From: a virus | Strand: one strand, 5' to 3' | Virus record (IMG/VR): IMGVR_UViG_3300027396_000020 | Coordinates: 19,817 to 83,816 of that record | DNA: 64,000 nt | Part shown: positions 17,807-25,791 of the stretch, piece by piece | Layout: each line of letters begins with the position of its first letter | How positions within the stretch are numbered: the stretch's first letter is position 1 | Made by a program: the position numbers and the translations under genes | Notes under the pieces: generated by a model | What the model saw: only the letters and a program-made list of their open reading frames with translations | What the model was told of the DNA's origin: nothing | The model's database searches: none

Positions 17807-18757
17807 TTATCTACGACCACGGAAAAGGCTTTGGGTGTTGACACTTGGCTTATCGCTGTGATTACCTGTACCACTTAGAACGCCTTCGCCACCGCCCTTT
17901 TTCTCTGCACCATGTCCAGCGGAGTTTTTCTTGAAAGCATCGCCTGCTTTGCCGCCGGGAACATTGATGTTACCTGTATTCATATCCTTTGCTTTAGTAT
18001 CGCTTAGGCCGTTGCCTTTTAGAGCACCGCCTTCTGCGCCTGCGTGTGTAACGCTGCCATCTTCGTAGGCTTGGTTAAGATTGCTAGCTGTACCGCCCAT
18101 GTCATTCTTACCTGCTACGATAGATTTTGTATTAACGCTTGGCTTGTCACTTTGTGAACCTGTGCCGCTTAGTTGACCTTCTGCGCCACCTTTCTTTTCA
18201 ACACCGTGACCTGCTGGAACTTTTTCTACGTACTCACGAACTGTTGCTAGTTGTGGGTCACCAAATGTTTCCATTTCTTCTTCACCAGTGTCACCGTCCA
18301 TTTCGTGCTCACCAGCTTCCATGCCCTTTAGCTCGTCGAACTTAGCTTGTAGTTCATCAACGATAGCGTCTAGGTCTTGGAACAATTCTTCTTCGGACTT
18401 TTCTTCTTCTTCGCCTTCTTCTGGGCCCATGTCTAGATCACCTTCTAGATCACCTGTCATATCGTCGCCGCCCATATCGTCTTCTTCGTCGTCGCCTTCG
18501 ATAGCGATATCTTCGAAGTTTTCGTCCATTTCTTCGTCATCTGATTCAGAAGATTCTTCCATTGATTCTTCATCATCTTCTTCAGTTGCTTCTTCAACTT
18601 CTTCGTCTTCTTCGTCTTTGATCTCTGATTCGATCAAATCTTCATAAATTTCGCGGGATTTTTGTACCACGTATTCGTGGAATAGTTCTTCAGCTTTAGC
18701 TGAATCATCGTTAACTAGATGCTCAAGCATCTGAGTCAATAGGTTCTTATCTGCCAT
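17807..18757 (-). CDS. Acidic prohead core protein (gp67/gp68-like position)
   Basis: A 316-residue protein. I start it at the second possible codon, ATG 18757 (MADKNLLTQML), because AAGGAG sits 6 bases upstream; a TTG at 18772 would lie upstream of that site. The N-terminal ~45 residues are helical, followed by a long run of Asp/Glu (~50-165) and then a Gly/Lys-rich tail. The tail contains a duplicated segment: GHGVEKKGGAEG.LSGTGSQSDKPSVNT near 190 and GHGAEKKGGGEG.LSGTGNHSDKPSVNT near the end. T4 encodes the acidic core proteins gp67 and gp68 at this position between gp20 and gp21. The role as a head-core component is inferred from position and composition. Confidence 0.8.
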   Translation of the reverse strand: MADKNLLTQMLEHLVNDDSAKAEELFHEYVVQKSREIYEDLIESEIKDEEDEEVEEATEEDDEESMEESSESDDEEMDENFEDIAIEGDDEEDDMGGDDMTGDLEGDLDMGPEEGEEEEKSEEELFQDLDAIVDELQAKFDELKGMEAGEHEMDGDTGEEEMETFGDPQLATVREYVEKVPAGHGVEKKGGAEGQLSGTGSQSDKPSVNTKSIVAGKNDMGGTASNLNQAYEDGSVTHAGAEGGALKGNGLSDTKAKDMNTGNINVPGGKAGDAFKKNSAGHGAEKKGGGEGVLSGTGNHSDKPSVNTQSLFRGRR

Positions 18758-18792
18758 AGTATTCTCCTTCAAGATGTGGTTAGGCTGTGTTT

Positions 18793-18800
18793 TATTTAAT
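18793..18800 (-). promoter_or_regulatory. Candidate late promoter for the acidic core/protease/scaffold/capsid genes
   Basis: The minus strand reads ATTAAATA (6 of 8 matches). Transcription from about 18787 would give a ~29-base leader with AAGGAG before 18757. No other gene lies in the 48-base gap at 18773-18820. Confidence 0.35.
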
Positions 18801-18820
18801 ACATATATTTTAAATCGGGT

Positions 18821-19468
18821 TTAAATGGTAGTTTTTTGATCGTTTTGATCAGAATATATAGCCGTTGGAAATTTTTCAAAGAAATAACGATAAGTCATAT
18901 GTGAAAGGTTTCCGAGGTCTGTAGTCAGTTCTACCGGCTTAAAATCGCTGGGTTCTATAACTCTAATGAACTTTGTTTTTGGAAATTCCTTGATAGTTTT
19001 AACGGTCTGAGCCATCCAGTTTCCATAATAAGTCGCAGGTTCAGAGCTTTTTTTATAGTTGTTTGTGTCTGCGTATATGTTGTTTACTAGTCCTTTTTCG
19101 CCTTGATAATCAAACCCTAGTATGTAGATCTCAGTGTGTCCTCTGCTAGCAGCCATATGTAATGCTGTAGGACCACTGCTCCAACCTTTATGCGGATGGA
19201 AAAAGTTAATATCTTTGTGATCTACGATGCCTTTGTTGTGATTAGTCCACACTTGGTTGCATCTGTGATAGCCCGTACCGATGATTTCGTTGACCATTTT
19301 TACGTCAACGGCTATTAAAAAATGTGGATTAAGTTCGCGATATATGGCGTTACAGCCATAGACGATACCAAGATTCAGTAGCTCGTTTGCGTTTGCTGCT
19401 AACCGAGTTTTACCGTTTCCTAATACAAAAGCTATGTTATTGTGCTGGTTGCTCAACTGGGGTTGCAT
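18821..19468 (-). CDS. MptE/DUF115-like protein inserted in the head gene cluster
   Basis: A 215-residue soluble protein. The N-terminus NNIAFVLGNGKTRLAAN, followed by GIVYGCNAIYRELNPHFLIAVD, resembles the nucleotide-binding-like start of MptE/DUF115-type proteins, which occur near glycan-transfer genes. A second block, HKGWSSGPTALHMAASRGH then EIYILGFDYQG, supports a Rossmann-like alpha/beta fold. The ATG at 19468 overlaps the end of the 80-residue gene by 32 bases and has no clear ribosome binding site, so it may depend on coupling. T4 has no such gene between gp20 and gp21, so this looks like a cargo or accessory gene. The enzymatic role is not known and the family call is tentative. Confidence 0.65.
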   Translation of the reverse strand: MQPQLSNQHNNIAFVLGNGKTRLAANANELLNLGIVYGCNAIYRELNPHFLIAVDVKMVNEIIGTGYHRCNQVWTNHNKGIVDHKDINFFHPHKGWSSGPTALHMAASRGHTEIYILGFDYQGEKGLVNNIYADTNNYKKSSEPATYYGNWMAQTVKTIKEFPKTKFIRVIEPSDFKPVELTTDLGNLSHMTYRYFFEKFPTAIYSDQNDQKTTI

Positions 19469-19679
19469 ACATTTGTTGTATAAAAGCAGATTCGCTCTCT
19501 ACTTCAGCTTTGTGAGCTTCGGCTTGCAGCCTTAGTTGATTGATTTGTCTTAGTGTAAGACGCACTTTACGTGTATCACCTTTTTCCAAAACAGAACTGT
19601 CCTTGCTGTTATCGTATCGGCGATCAACAGCAAAGTCATTAATATTGTCGTTAAAATAGATGAACTCTCGTAGAAGCAT
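19437..19679 (-). CDS. Small prohead-associated protein after the portal gene (80 aa)
   Basis: An 80-residue protein, MLLREFIYFNDNINDF then RRYDNSKDSSVL.KGDTRKVRLTLRQINQLRLQAEAH and a helical end. Its place right after the portal is that of T4 gp67, a small prohead core protein, and basic helical proteins of this size are common there; I cannot prove identity. The ATG at 19679 has no Shine-Dalgarno sequence. Instead a late box AATAAATA ends 4 bases before it, suggesting a leaderless late start. Its 3' end overlaps the start of the 215-residue gene. Confidence 0.65.
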   Translation of the reverse strand: MLLREFIYFNDNINDFAVDRRYDNSKDSSVLEKGDTRKVRLTLRQINQLRLQAEAHKAEVESESAFIQQMYATPVEQPAQ

Positions 19680-19683
19680 ATTG

Positions 19684-19691
19684 TATTTATT
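19684..19691 (-). promoter_or_regulatory. Late promoter box abutting the 80-aa gene start
   Basis: The minus strand reads AATAAATAC (7 of 8) right after the portal stop codon. The expected start lies within a base of the ATG at 19679. Confidence 0.45.
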
Positions 19692-19692
19692 A

Positions 19693-21411
19693 TTATGCTG
19701 CGGGAGGCGGAGGTGCAGCTCCAGCTCCTGGTTCAGCTCCTGTAGCTGCTTCGCCCTCGGCTGCTGCGGCCATATCTGGACTTGCTTCAGCTTCTTGCCC
19801 TGCTACATCGCCTGCGATACCTCCAGGAGTGATTCCTGCTCCACGCATTTCTCCCTGTGCATCAGTAGGCGGTGCTAGTTTGCTGCCGTTTTCTTCTCTC
19901 CACATCTGTTCATTTTCTTTGATTTCTTCTTCGGTCATGCCCAAGAATCTCTTCATAGCAAAACGTTTGCTCAGATGCGGAATCTGTTGTACTTGTGCGA
20001 ATGTTGCTACGCGAGCAGTATCAAGTTCACTTTGACGATAAGCGGCAAAGTTTTGAGGAGTGTTGAACTTGAGTTTGAATAAAGTGTTGTCGATATTGAC
20101 CCCTTGATCCATTAACCAAAGTTTAAACTCTGTGTCAAAAGCTTCAATGATAAGACTCTGTAGACGTTCGCAGTATTTGTTAAAACGCAGTTCTTGTATG
20201 TAGGCTGTTCCTACCTTACCGTCTGCGATATTGTTTGGTTGTTCGTCAATCTGTGTAGGCAGATAGCTACTTGGAATACGCAGAGCACGGAATAGCTTGT
20301 TGGTAAAATAGCGTAGATCTGTGATTTCACCTAGATTAGTACCGCCTGGAAGTGTTTCAACTTTTGATCCACGACCTTCTGCAGTCTGCGGAAAGAAGTA
20401 ATCTTCGTTTACACTTAGAGGATTATAACTAGCGTCTATGACGTTCTGTCCACCACCTGTAGCACTTGGAATACGTCGTTGTTGTATTTCGTTTTTAACA
20501 CGTTCAACGAATCCCATAGCCATGTGTGCTGGCATATTTCCAACGTCCACGTAGAAGATTCTACGTTCTGGAGCACGTTGTATACGATAGATAATGATAG
20601 CATCTTCGAGCAGTTCTTTCTGCTTGTAGACTTTGAATACTGATTCTAGTAGGCTGTTACCAAATGGATAGTTTTGATCAAGTCCTTCTGAAAGACTGAT
20701 ATGTATCATGTGTTTGGCATCAACAGTTACTTCATTAACTTGGTTACTGAAACGTGTGCCAGGTGGGCGGGCAGCATCACCTGTAAAGCCTCGACCAAAT
20801 CCACCTGCTGTGGTGTAATAAGATGTACCACTAGGCTGTGTGTTTGTGGTTTGATGCGGTGTTACTGCTATTAAGTTCTTGAAATTAAAGTTAATATCTT
20901 TGAGCGTGTACTGCTCAGGAATCTTACCTTCGCTTTCATTGACGATGATTTTTGTAACCTTGGTAGGGTCTACATACAACCATTTTTTGTTTTCTGGATC
21001 ACGTATGAAGAAACAATCTCCATACTTAAATGTGTTACGCACGATACGGAAGATTCTTGTTTCAAAATCATTTTCCTTGTACCATTTTTGTAGACTGTCT
21101 TTGATCAATCTAACTTCTACGGCAGTCGGTTTTCCTTTGTATTTTACCTGGAAAGCTGTATCGTTTTCTTTATCTGATTGTGTGCAAAACTCACTAAGGA
21201 TATCCAGTGCTGCATTAACTTCTGAGTCCATATCCATTGTGTCATATTGGATATATCGTTCGATACGGTTTGGCGAGCCTGCATAGACATCCGGTAGGTA
21301 ACTGCTGTAGTTTGATCGTGCTGGTCCAGGGCGTGTGGCTCCTGAAATAGGACTAAACCCTGCCTTTTGGACATTAGTGTTAACCGGCGTAAAATATTTT
21401 TTCCAACTCAT
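19693..21411 (-). CDS. gp20: Portal vertex protein gp20
   Basis: A 572-residue portal protein forming the dodecameric ring at the head vertex through which DNA is packaged and to which the neck attaches. Hallmarks of the T4 gp20 family include NRIERYIQYDTMDMDSEVNAAL, ALDILSEFCTQ, a ...WLYVDPTKVTKI segment, PFGNSLLESVFKVYKQ and YRIQRAPERRIFYVDVGN, then FFPQTAEGRGSKVETLPGG. The C-terminal ~45 residues are Ala/Gly/Pro/Glu-rich and probably disordered. TAAGG precedes the ATG at 21411, and the gene starts 9 bases after the tape-measure gene ends. The length is close to T4 gp20 (524). Capsid-side genes follow in T4 order. Confidence 0.97.
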   Translation of the reverse strand: MSWKKYFTPVNTNVQKAGFSPISGATRPGPARSNYSSYLPDVYAGSPNRIERYIQYDTMDMDSEVNAALDILSEFCTQSDKENDTAFQVKYKGKPTAVEVRLIKDSLQKWYKENDFETRIFRIVRNTFKYGDCFFIRDPENKKWLYVDPTKVTKIIVNESEGKIPEQYTLKDINFNFKNLIAVTPHQTTNTQPSGTSYYTTAGGFGRGFTGDAARPPGTRFSNQVNEVTVDAKHMIHISLSEGLDQNYPFGNSLLESVFKVYKQKELLEDAIIIYRIQRAPERRIFYVDVGNMPAHMAMGFVERVKNEIQQRRIPSATGGGQNVIDASYNPLSVNEDYFFPQTAEGRGSKVETLPGGTNLGEITDLRYFTNKLFRALRIPSSYLPTQIDEQPNNIADGKVGTAYIQELRFNKYCERLQSLIIEAFDTEFKLWLMDQGVNIDNTLFKLKFNTPQNFAAYRQSELDTARVATFAQVQQIPHLSKRFAMKRFLGMTEEEIKENEQMWREENGSKLAPPTDAQGEMRGAGITPGGIAGDVAGQEAEASPDMAAAAEGEAATGAEPGAGAAPPPPAA

Positions 21412-21420
21412 TGCAGTACC

Positions 21421-24246
21421 TTAAATGTTAAACATGTCTTTGCTTAGACCTCTAGTAACGCTTAGTTGGCGCTCGGCAACATTAAACGATTCTCGATTTA
21501 CTCTTAGAAGTTGATCCATCTTAGTATTTAACTGTGCAAGCAATGACTCGGCGGATTCTTGAGCTTGGGTCGGAGACTTTGGAGCTGCTGGATTAGTAGT
21601 TGAACCACCTCCACTTTCTCTGGCTTGACGCTCGGCTGCTTCTTTGGCTTTTTTAGCTCTTTCTTCTTCGCTGACCGCTGCAATTTCTCTTCTAGTAGTA
21701 TCTGCACCTGCAGAAGCCGAAGCAGGGGCTGGTTCTCTTCCTACAGTTTTAGCTGCCTGTGGAACTAAATCACTTCCTTGTTGTGTTGCTACCTGTTTCA
21801 ATAATGAAATAGAATCAGTAGTGTTATAATCAACATTTGCTAGTTTCTTTTCTGCTTCTTCTGCTTTATCAGCAATCTCTTCTTTTTTGTCTGCATGTTT
21901 TTTGTCAGCAGCCAAACTAGCTCCTTTAATTGATAAACCATTCTTGAACAGTGTTTCTTCTTTCTTAGCAAGATTCTCTTCGATATCTTTAGCATTCTGA
22001 CGACGAGCTTCTTTTTTCTTGTTATCAGCTTCTTCTTTTGCGGCCTCGGCTTTTGCTTCAGCTTCTTGAGCTTCTCTGTTTTTCCTCATACGCTCAGCCA
22101 TGTCTTTTTCAAGCTGAGTTGCTTCCTCGCTATTCTTTTTTCGTTCTTCCTGTATGTCTTTAATATCTTTATCGTAGTCTCCACGCATACCAGGAATAGC
22201 ATTTAGGAAAACTAATATACCTTCCTTGAGCATAAGGAACATAGACTTGAACTGTTTACCTAACCAGCTAAATGCATCAGACACAACCTGTGTATCACCA
22301 CCTAGTTTTTTAAACACATAGATAGCAGCGGCGATGGCAGCAGCTATGGCTAAAAACGGCCACGTGGCTGCCACAACTCCTGCAATCAAAGGAATAAATG
22401 CTGCCGCAGTTGCAAATGCCTGTGCAGCAGTAGCTATCATCGAGGGAATCATAGAAGCGAGCTGTATAGCTTTCATTGTTACAAATGCTCCAACAACTCC
22501 TATCAATATTGGAGTTAGGTTATCTGCGATAAACAATGCTACATTCTTAAAGATTGGAATAACATAATCTTTGATAACATTAGAAATCCATTCGAATGCA
22601 GGTTTGAGATCTTCCAAGGTAGTTTGTATAGCTTCAACAAATGCAGGAATGACTTCGCCTATTATTATTCCTGTTAGTCGATTTAAAATAGGAAGAACGT
22701 TTGTTACAAAAAAATCTGCTAGAGCTGTAACTGCGGGCATTAAAAGATCAATAAATGTTGAACCTGCTGAGTTTATTACCTGAGCAAACATTTGAAAAAT
22801 AGGCACAACAAAAGTCATTATTATATTTGCTACAAACTCAAAGGCTTTTAACAACAAATCTAATAGACCGCTATTAGCCAGAGCCATTTGAAAAGCGTTA
22901 CTAAATTCTGCTAACCTTTGTTTAGTAGCTTCCATCTGTGCATTCATACCGTCAGTTTTCTTAGCAGCTTCTGCTTGTTGTTCTCCTGCTTTTTTAACAG
23001 CGTCTGTATTAATTTCTTGCGTACCTGCTAGAGCATTAACAGTCCCTGATAGCTCTTGACTAGCGGCACCTGCTGTTTTAATATTTTTTAGTGCTGCTCC
23101 GCCTTCTACTTTCATTAGATTGTTTAATCTGTTTCTTTCTTCAACACTGATTGTTTCGCCACGTGCTATTTTAGCATTAAACTCTGCGAGCATGGCTGCT
23201 GATTTAGGCATCATGGCCATAATCTTTTGATTTTCTTCAGTGGTAGCAACACCGTTTGCCATAACGTCTTTGGCAAAGTTTTGTAGTGCGGGATTTTTAA
23301 ACTGTAGAACTGTATCTCGAAAACTATTTCTTACTTCTTCACTGGCTCCGGCCAATGCTGCTTGGAACTGAGCATCTTTTGCTAGTGCTTCTGCTTGTGC
23401 TTCTTTTGCTTTGCGCTCTTCACCAGTTATCTTGGCTAACGCATCCATTTCTTTTAGATAATTTTTAGCACCGCTGGCTAACTGTGCGTTTGTTTGATTA
23501 CCTTGTAGACCTTGTTGTCTTAACAATGAACCGTACTTAGCGAGGCCTTCATTAATATCTTGAGTAGAATACCCAAGTGCATATAGTTCACCACTAGAGG
23601 TTCTTAAGGCTTTTGACACCTGTGCAAATCTCTTTGCACCATCTTCAACCGTTGTTCCAAACCCAAGCATGCCAGCGCCGTTGTTTCTTATTAATGCACC
23701 AAAATCGGCCATTGTCATACCTGCTCCACTGGCTGCGGCAGCAAACTGATTAACACTACCTGTGAATGTAGCTCCACTGGCTGCGGCATCTTGATATGAT
23801 TTAACTACTCCAGAAGCTGCGGCTGCTACCGCACTAAACATCGTTCCAACAATAGGAACCTTACTGAATACTGCGGCCGCACTGTTAACATCATCTCCTA
23901 CTTTAGAAAACTGTTCTATGAGTTTTGTGCTACCTTCACCAAGCCCTACGATAGCACCAGTAGTCCATTTTACTGCTTTTTCAACTTTAGCAAATGCAAA
24001 ACCTGTTGCGTAGGCTAGCTTTCCTAGAGATTCCAGGCCGCTACCAGCTTTAGATCCGCCGCCACCACCTCCGGTGTCGCCACCGCCACCACCGCCTTTG
24101 TCCCCAGGATTCTTTTTAAATCCCCCGGTTTCTTTATCGGCTTTTCTAACTACTTTTAATATTTCCTGTAGCGTGGCTTCAGAGGCCGCATTTTTGGCTT
24201 CTACTGTTCCAACTCCGGGTATGTCTATTAGGACGGATGCTGCCAT
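21421..24246 (-). CDS. Tail tape-measure protein (gp29-like)
   Basis: A 941-residue protein with the layout of a tape measure that sets tail length and sits in the tube lumen. The N-terminus is short, then comes a Gly-rich linker (~50-70), Ala/Gly-rich helices, a coiled-coil section, and a long strongly hydrophobic stretch at ~440-660 (e.g. NIIMTFVVPIFQMFAQVIN, AIAAAIAAAIYVFKKLG), then charged Ala/Glu/Lys-rich coiled coils (~690-830) and an amphipathic C-terminus. T4 gp29 has this role and size class (590), so this version is longer, which predicts a longer tail. It is transcribed divergently from gp26, whose product acts in tail-hub assembly. No strong ribosome site is seen before the ATG at 24246. 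Confidence 0.85.
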   Translation of the reverse strand: MAASVLIDIPGVGTVEAKNAASEATLQEILKVVRKADKETGGFKKNPGDKGGGGGGDTGGGGGGSKAGSGLESLGKLAYATGFAFAKVEKAVKWTTGAIVGLGEGSTKLIEQFSKVGDDVNSAAAVFSKVPIVGTMFSAVAAAASGVVKSYQDAAASGATFTGSVNQFAAAASGAGMTMADFGALIRNNGAGMLGFGTTVEDGAKRFAQVSKALRTSSGELYALGYSTQDINEGLAKYGSLLRQQGLQGNQTNAQLASGAKNYLKEMDALAKITGEERKAKEAQAEALAKDAQFQAALAGASEEVRNSFRDTVLQFKNPALQNFAKDVMANGVATTEENQKIMAMMPKSAAMLAEFNAKIARGETISVEERNRLNNLMKVEGGAALKNIKTAGAASQELSGTVNALAGTQEINTDAVKKAGEQQAEAAKKTDGMNAQMEATKQRLAEFSNAFQMALANSGLLDLLLKAFEFVANIIMTFVVPIFQMFAQVINSAGSTFIDLLMPAVTALADFFVTNVLPILNRLTGIIIGEVIPAFVEAIQTTLEDLKPAFEWISNVIKDYVIPIFKNVALFIADNLTPILIGVVGAFVTMKAIQLASMIPSMIATAAQAFATAAAFIPLIAGVVAATWPFLAIAAAIAAAIYVFKKLGGDTQVVSDAFSWLGKQFKSMFLMLKEGILVFLNAIPGMRGDYDKDIKDIQEERKKNSEEATQLEKDMAERMRKNREAQEAEAKAEAAKEEADNKKKEARRQNAKDIEENLAKKEETLFKNGLSIKGASLAADKKHADKKEEIADKAEEAEKKLANVDYNTTDSISLLKQVATQQGSDLVPQAAKTVGREPAPASASAGADTTRREIAAVSEEERAKKAKEAAERQARESGGGSTTNPAAPKSPTQAQESAESLLAQLNTKMDQLLRVNRESFNVAERQLSVTRGLSKDMFNI

Positions 24247-24273
24247 CTTTAGTTTTCCATGGTTTTATGCGTA

Positions 24274-24281
24274 TATAAATA
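24274..24281 (+). promoter_or_regulatory. Perfect late promoter for gp26
   Basis: TATAAATAC is identical to the T4 late consensus. The start is predicted near 24287, giving a ~31-base leader with GGAG 8 bases before the ATG at 24318. Confidence 0.75.
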
Positions 24282-24300
24282 CTGGCATATGATACAATAT

Positions 24301-24308
24301 TATTTATT
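24301..24308 (-). promoter_or_regulatory. Candidate late promoter for the tape-measure gene
   Basis: The minus strand reads AATAAATA (7 of 8). It lies inside the gp26 leader on the opposite strand and would give a leader of about 49 bases to 24246. The two divergent transcripts would overlap slightly. Confidence 0.4.
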
Positions 24309-24317
24309 GGAGAAAAA

Positions 24318-25181
24318 ATGAGTGATCTAGAGAATGTCAATCAACCTAAAAAGAATCCCTTAGCGGGTTGGTACAGACAACCAAAACTATATGTAAAACT
24401 GCCTAGTAAAGGACGGTTTTATCCTCCTGGTGCTCTAGATGTCAGCACCAACGAAGAATATCCTGTATATGCTATGACAGCCAAGGATGAACTACTGTTT
24501 AAAACACCAGATGCTCTGCTTACTGGTGCTAGCACTGTAGAACTTATTAAAAGTTGTATACCTGCTATCAAAGATCCTTGGTTAATGCCTGCTATCGATC
24601 TTGATTTTGCACTGATCGCTATTCGAATCGCTACCTATGGCGAAAAGATGGAGATCGATTCTAACTGTCCTTATTGTAATGCAGAAAACACCTATGACAT
24701 TGATCTTAACAACTGGATGGCATTGTTTGCTGCATTTGAATACCGAGATATGATCGAAGTAGATCCCTTACAGATCTATATTAGACCGTATACATATCAA
24801 GAAGTTACAAAGACACAACTTAAGACTTTAGAGCAACAAAAGATATTCACAATCATCAATGATGAAAAGTTAACTGACGAGCAAAAAGTTGATCAGTTTG
24901 GCAAGAGCTTTGTCAAGCTCACAGAACTAACTGTTGAGATTGTAGCTGAGTGTATTAGTCGAGTCGTAACACCCGATGGTGAAACTACTGATAAAAAAAT
25001 CATCAAAGAGTTTATCAATAACACTAGCAAGGATATCTTTGATCAAATACAAGATCGCCTTAAGTTGTTAAGAGAGCAAGTTGAGCTAAAAGCTCAAAAT
25101 GTCCAGTGCGGAGAGTGTAAGGAAACGTTTGATATTCCTATCACTATGGACCAATCAAATTTTTTCGTAGTAAAATCTTAA
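24318..25181 (+). CDS. gp26: Baseplate hub/tail assembly protein gp26
   Basis: A 287-residue protein of the T4 gp26 (T4_baseplate) type. Signatures are KLYVKLPSKGRFYPPGALD near the start, LFKTPDALLTGASTVELIKSC and the zinc-ribbon-like pairs CPYC (near 116) and CGEC (near 269). The gene is transcribed divergently from the tape-measure gene. At its 3' end the reading frame crosses a slippery sequence (25157-25166), and a -1 shift would extend the protein by 75 residues instead of ending at TAA 25181. The long form would be 358 residues. In other phages similar pairs of short and shifted proteins are tape-measure chaperones; extending that to this pair is inferred. Confidence 0.85.
   Translation: MSDLENVNQPKKNPLAGWYRQPKLYVKLPSKGRFYPPGALDVSTNEEYPVYAMTAKDELLFKTPDALLTGASTVELIKSCIPAIKDPWLMPAIDLDFALIAIRIATYGEKMEIDSNCPYCNAENTYDIDLNNWMALFAAFEYRDMIEVDPLQIYIRPYTYQEVTKTQLKTLEQQKIFTIINDEKLTDEQKVDQFGKSFVKLTELTVEIVAECISRVVTPDGETTDKKIIKEFINNTSKDIFDQIQDRLKLLREQVELKAQNVQCGECKETFDIPITMDQSNFFVVKS
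25157..25166 (+). promoter_or_regulatory. Candidate programmed -1 ribosomal frameshift site
   Basis: In the gp26 frame the codons are TCA AAT TTT TTC. The heptamer A AAT TTT (25157-25163) fits X XXY YYZ, and the overlapping T TTT TTC (25160-25166) fits as well. Six bases after the first heptamer a perfect 9-bp stem begins: GTAAAATCT (25170-25178) pairs with AGATTTTAC (25197-25205) across an 18-base loop. The -1 frame is open to 25393. Confidence 0.75.
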
Positions 25182-25393
25182 ATCTATCTCTGCCGGAGAT
25201 TTTACAGGAATCTGCGAAACTAGACGCACAGGCTAGAGAAATCAAAAAAGAAGCCATGAAGCTCTGTTGGTATATGCGCGGAATGAGTTTTTCTGAAGCT
25301 ATGCATCTCAGCTATGAAGAAAGACAGATCATAGGTGAGATAATCAAAGAAAATTTAGAAACTACTAAGAAATCTGGATTGCCGTTTTTTTAA
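25157..25393 (+). CDS. gp51-like extension translated by -1 frameshift from gp26
   Basis: This frame is -1 relative to gp26 and open from 25133 to the TAA at 25391-25393. It has no ATG, GTG or TTG before an internal ATG at 25256, yet the residues from KFFRSKILNLSLPEILQE onward look like real coding sequence: a charged helix (AREIKKEA), then WYMRGMSFSEAMHLSYEER and a C-terminal KKSGLPFF. The MRGMS..EAM.LS.EER pattern is of the kind I associate with small hub-assembly proteins downstream of gp26 (gp51-like). A fused gp26-gp51 form is the simplest reading. Independent initiation at 25256 (45 residues, weak ribosome site) is the alternative. It converges on the 133-residue minus-strand gene, whose stop overlaps this one by 3 bases. 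Confidence 0.75.
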   Translation, partial: KFFRSKILNLSLPEILQESAKLDAQAREIKKEAMKLCWYMRGMSFSEAMHLSYEERQIIGEIIKENLETTKKSGLPFF

Positions 25394-25791
25394 CGGAACT
25401 GTTTGTGGAACTGTTTGATAGCTTCAATCTGCTGAGGATTAGCAGCTCTACCACTAAGTGCTGCTCTTAAACCTGACACCAATGCTTTAGCATCAATATC
25501 GTTAGAGGGTTTCATCTGCCCACTGGTTATCTGATCTAGTACACGTTGTATAAATGTTTTGTCTGCTGAATAAAGAGCTTTACCTCGTATTACTAGATCT
25601 AGACTATTTTGTCCACTGCTCATAAAAGCGGCAGGATTCTGTATAAGATTAGGATCAACTTTTTCTTTATCAGAATCAGTGTTAATCCACGATAAAGGAC
25701 TTAATAGTTTTTGACCAAACTTTTTTCCTTTATCGTAAGGATCTGTATTATCTATTTCTAGATTTTTTTCGATCAGTTCACTGATTCTCAT
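25390..25791 (-). CDS. Probable internal head or virion protein, small member (133 aa)
   Basis: A 133-residue helical protein, MRISELIEKNLEIDNTD, then DPYDKGKKFGQKLLSPLSWI and a C-terminus ending NPQQIEAIKQFHKQFR. The MxISELIEK start resembles the short N-terminal targeting segments of proteins packed into T4-type heads, and the helical end resembles the ends of its two upstream neighbours. The ATG at 25791 overlaps the TGA of the 389-residue gene (ATGA). The stop at 25390 overlaps the stop of the gp51 frame from the other strand, and no terminator lies between them. Function is inferred from the cluster only. Confidence 0.6.
   Translation of the reverse strand: MRISELIEKNLEIDNTDPYDKGKKFGQKLLSPLSWINTDSDKEKVDPNLIQNPAAFMSSGQNSLDLVIRGKALYSADKTFIQRVLDQITSGQMKPSNDIDAKALVSGLRAALSGRAANPQQIEAIKQFHKQFR

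Noticed and set aside
18288-18647. Ser-rich plus-strand open frame
   Set aside because: It is the complement of the Asp/Glu codons of the acidic core protein.
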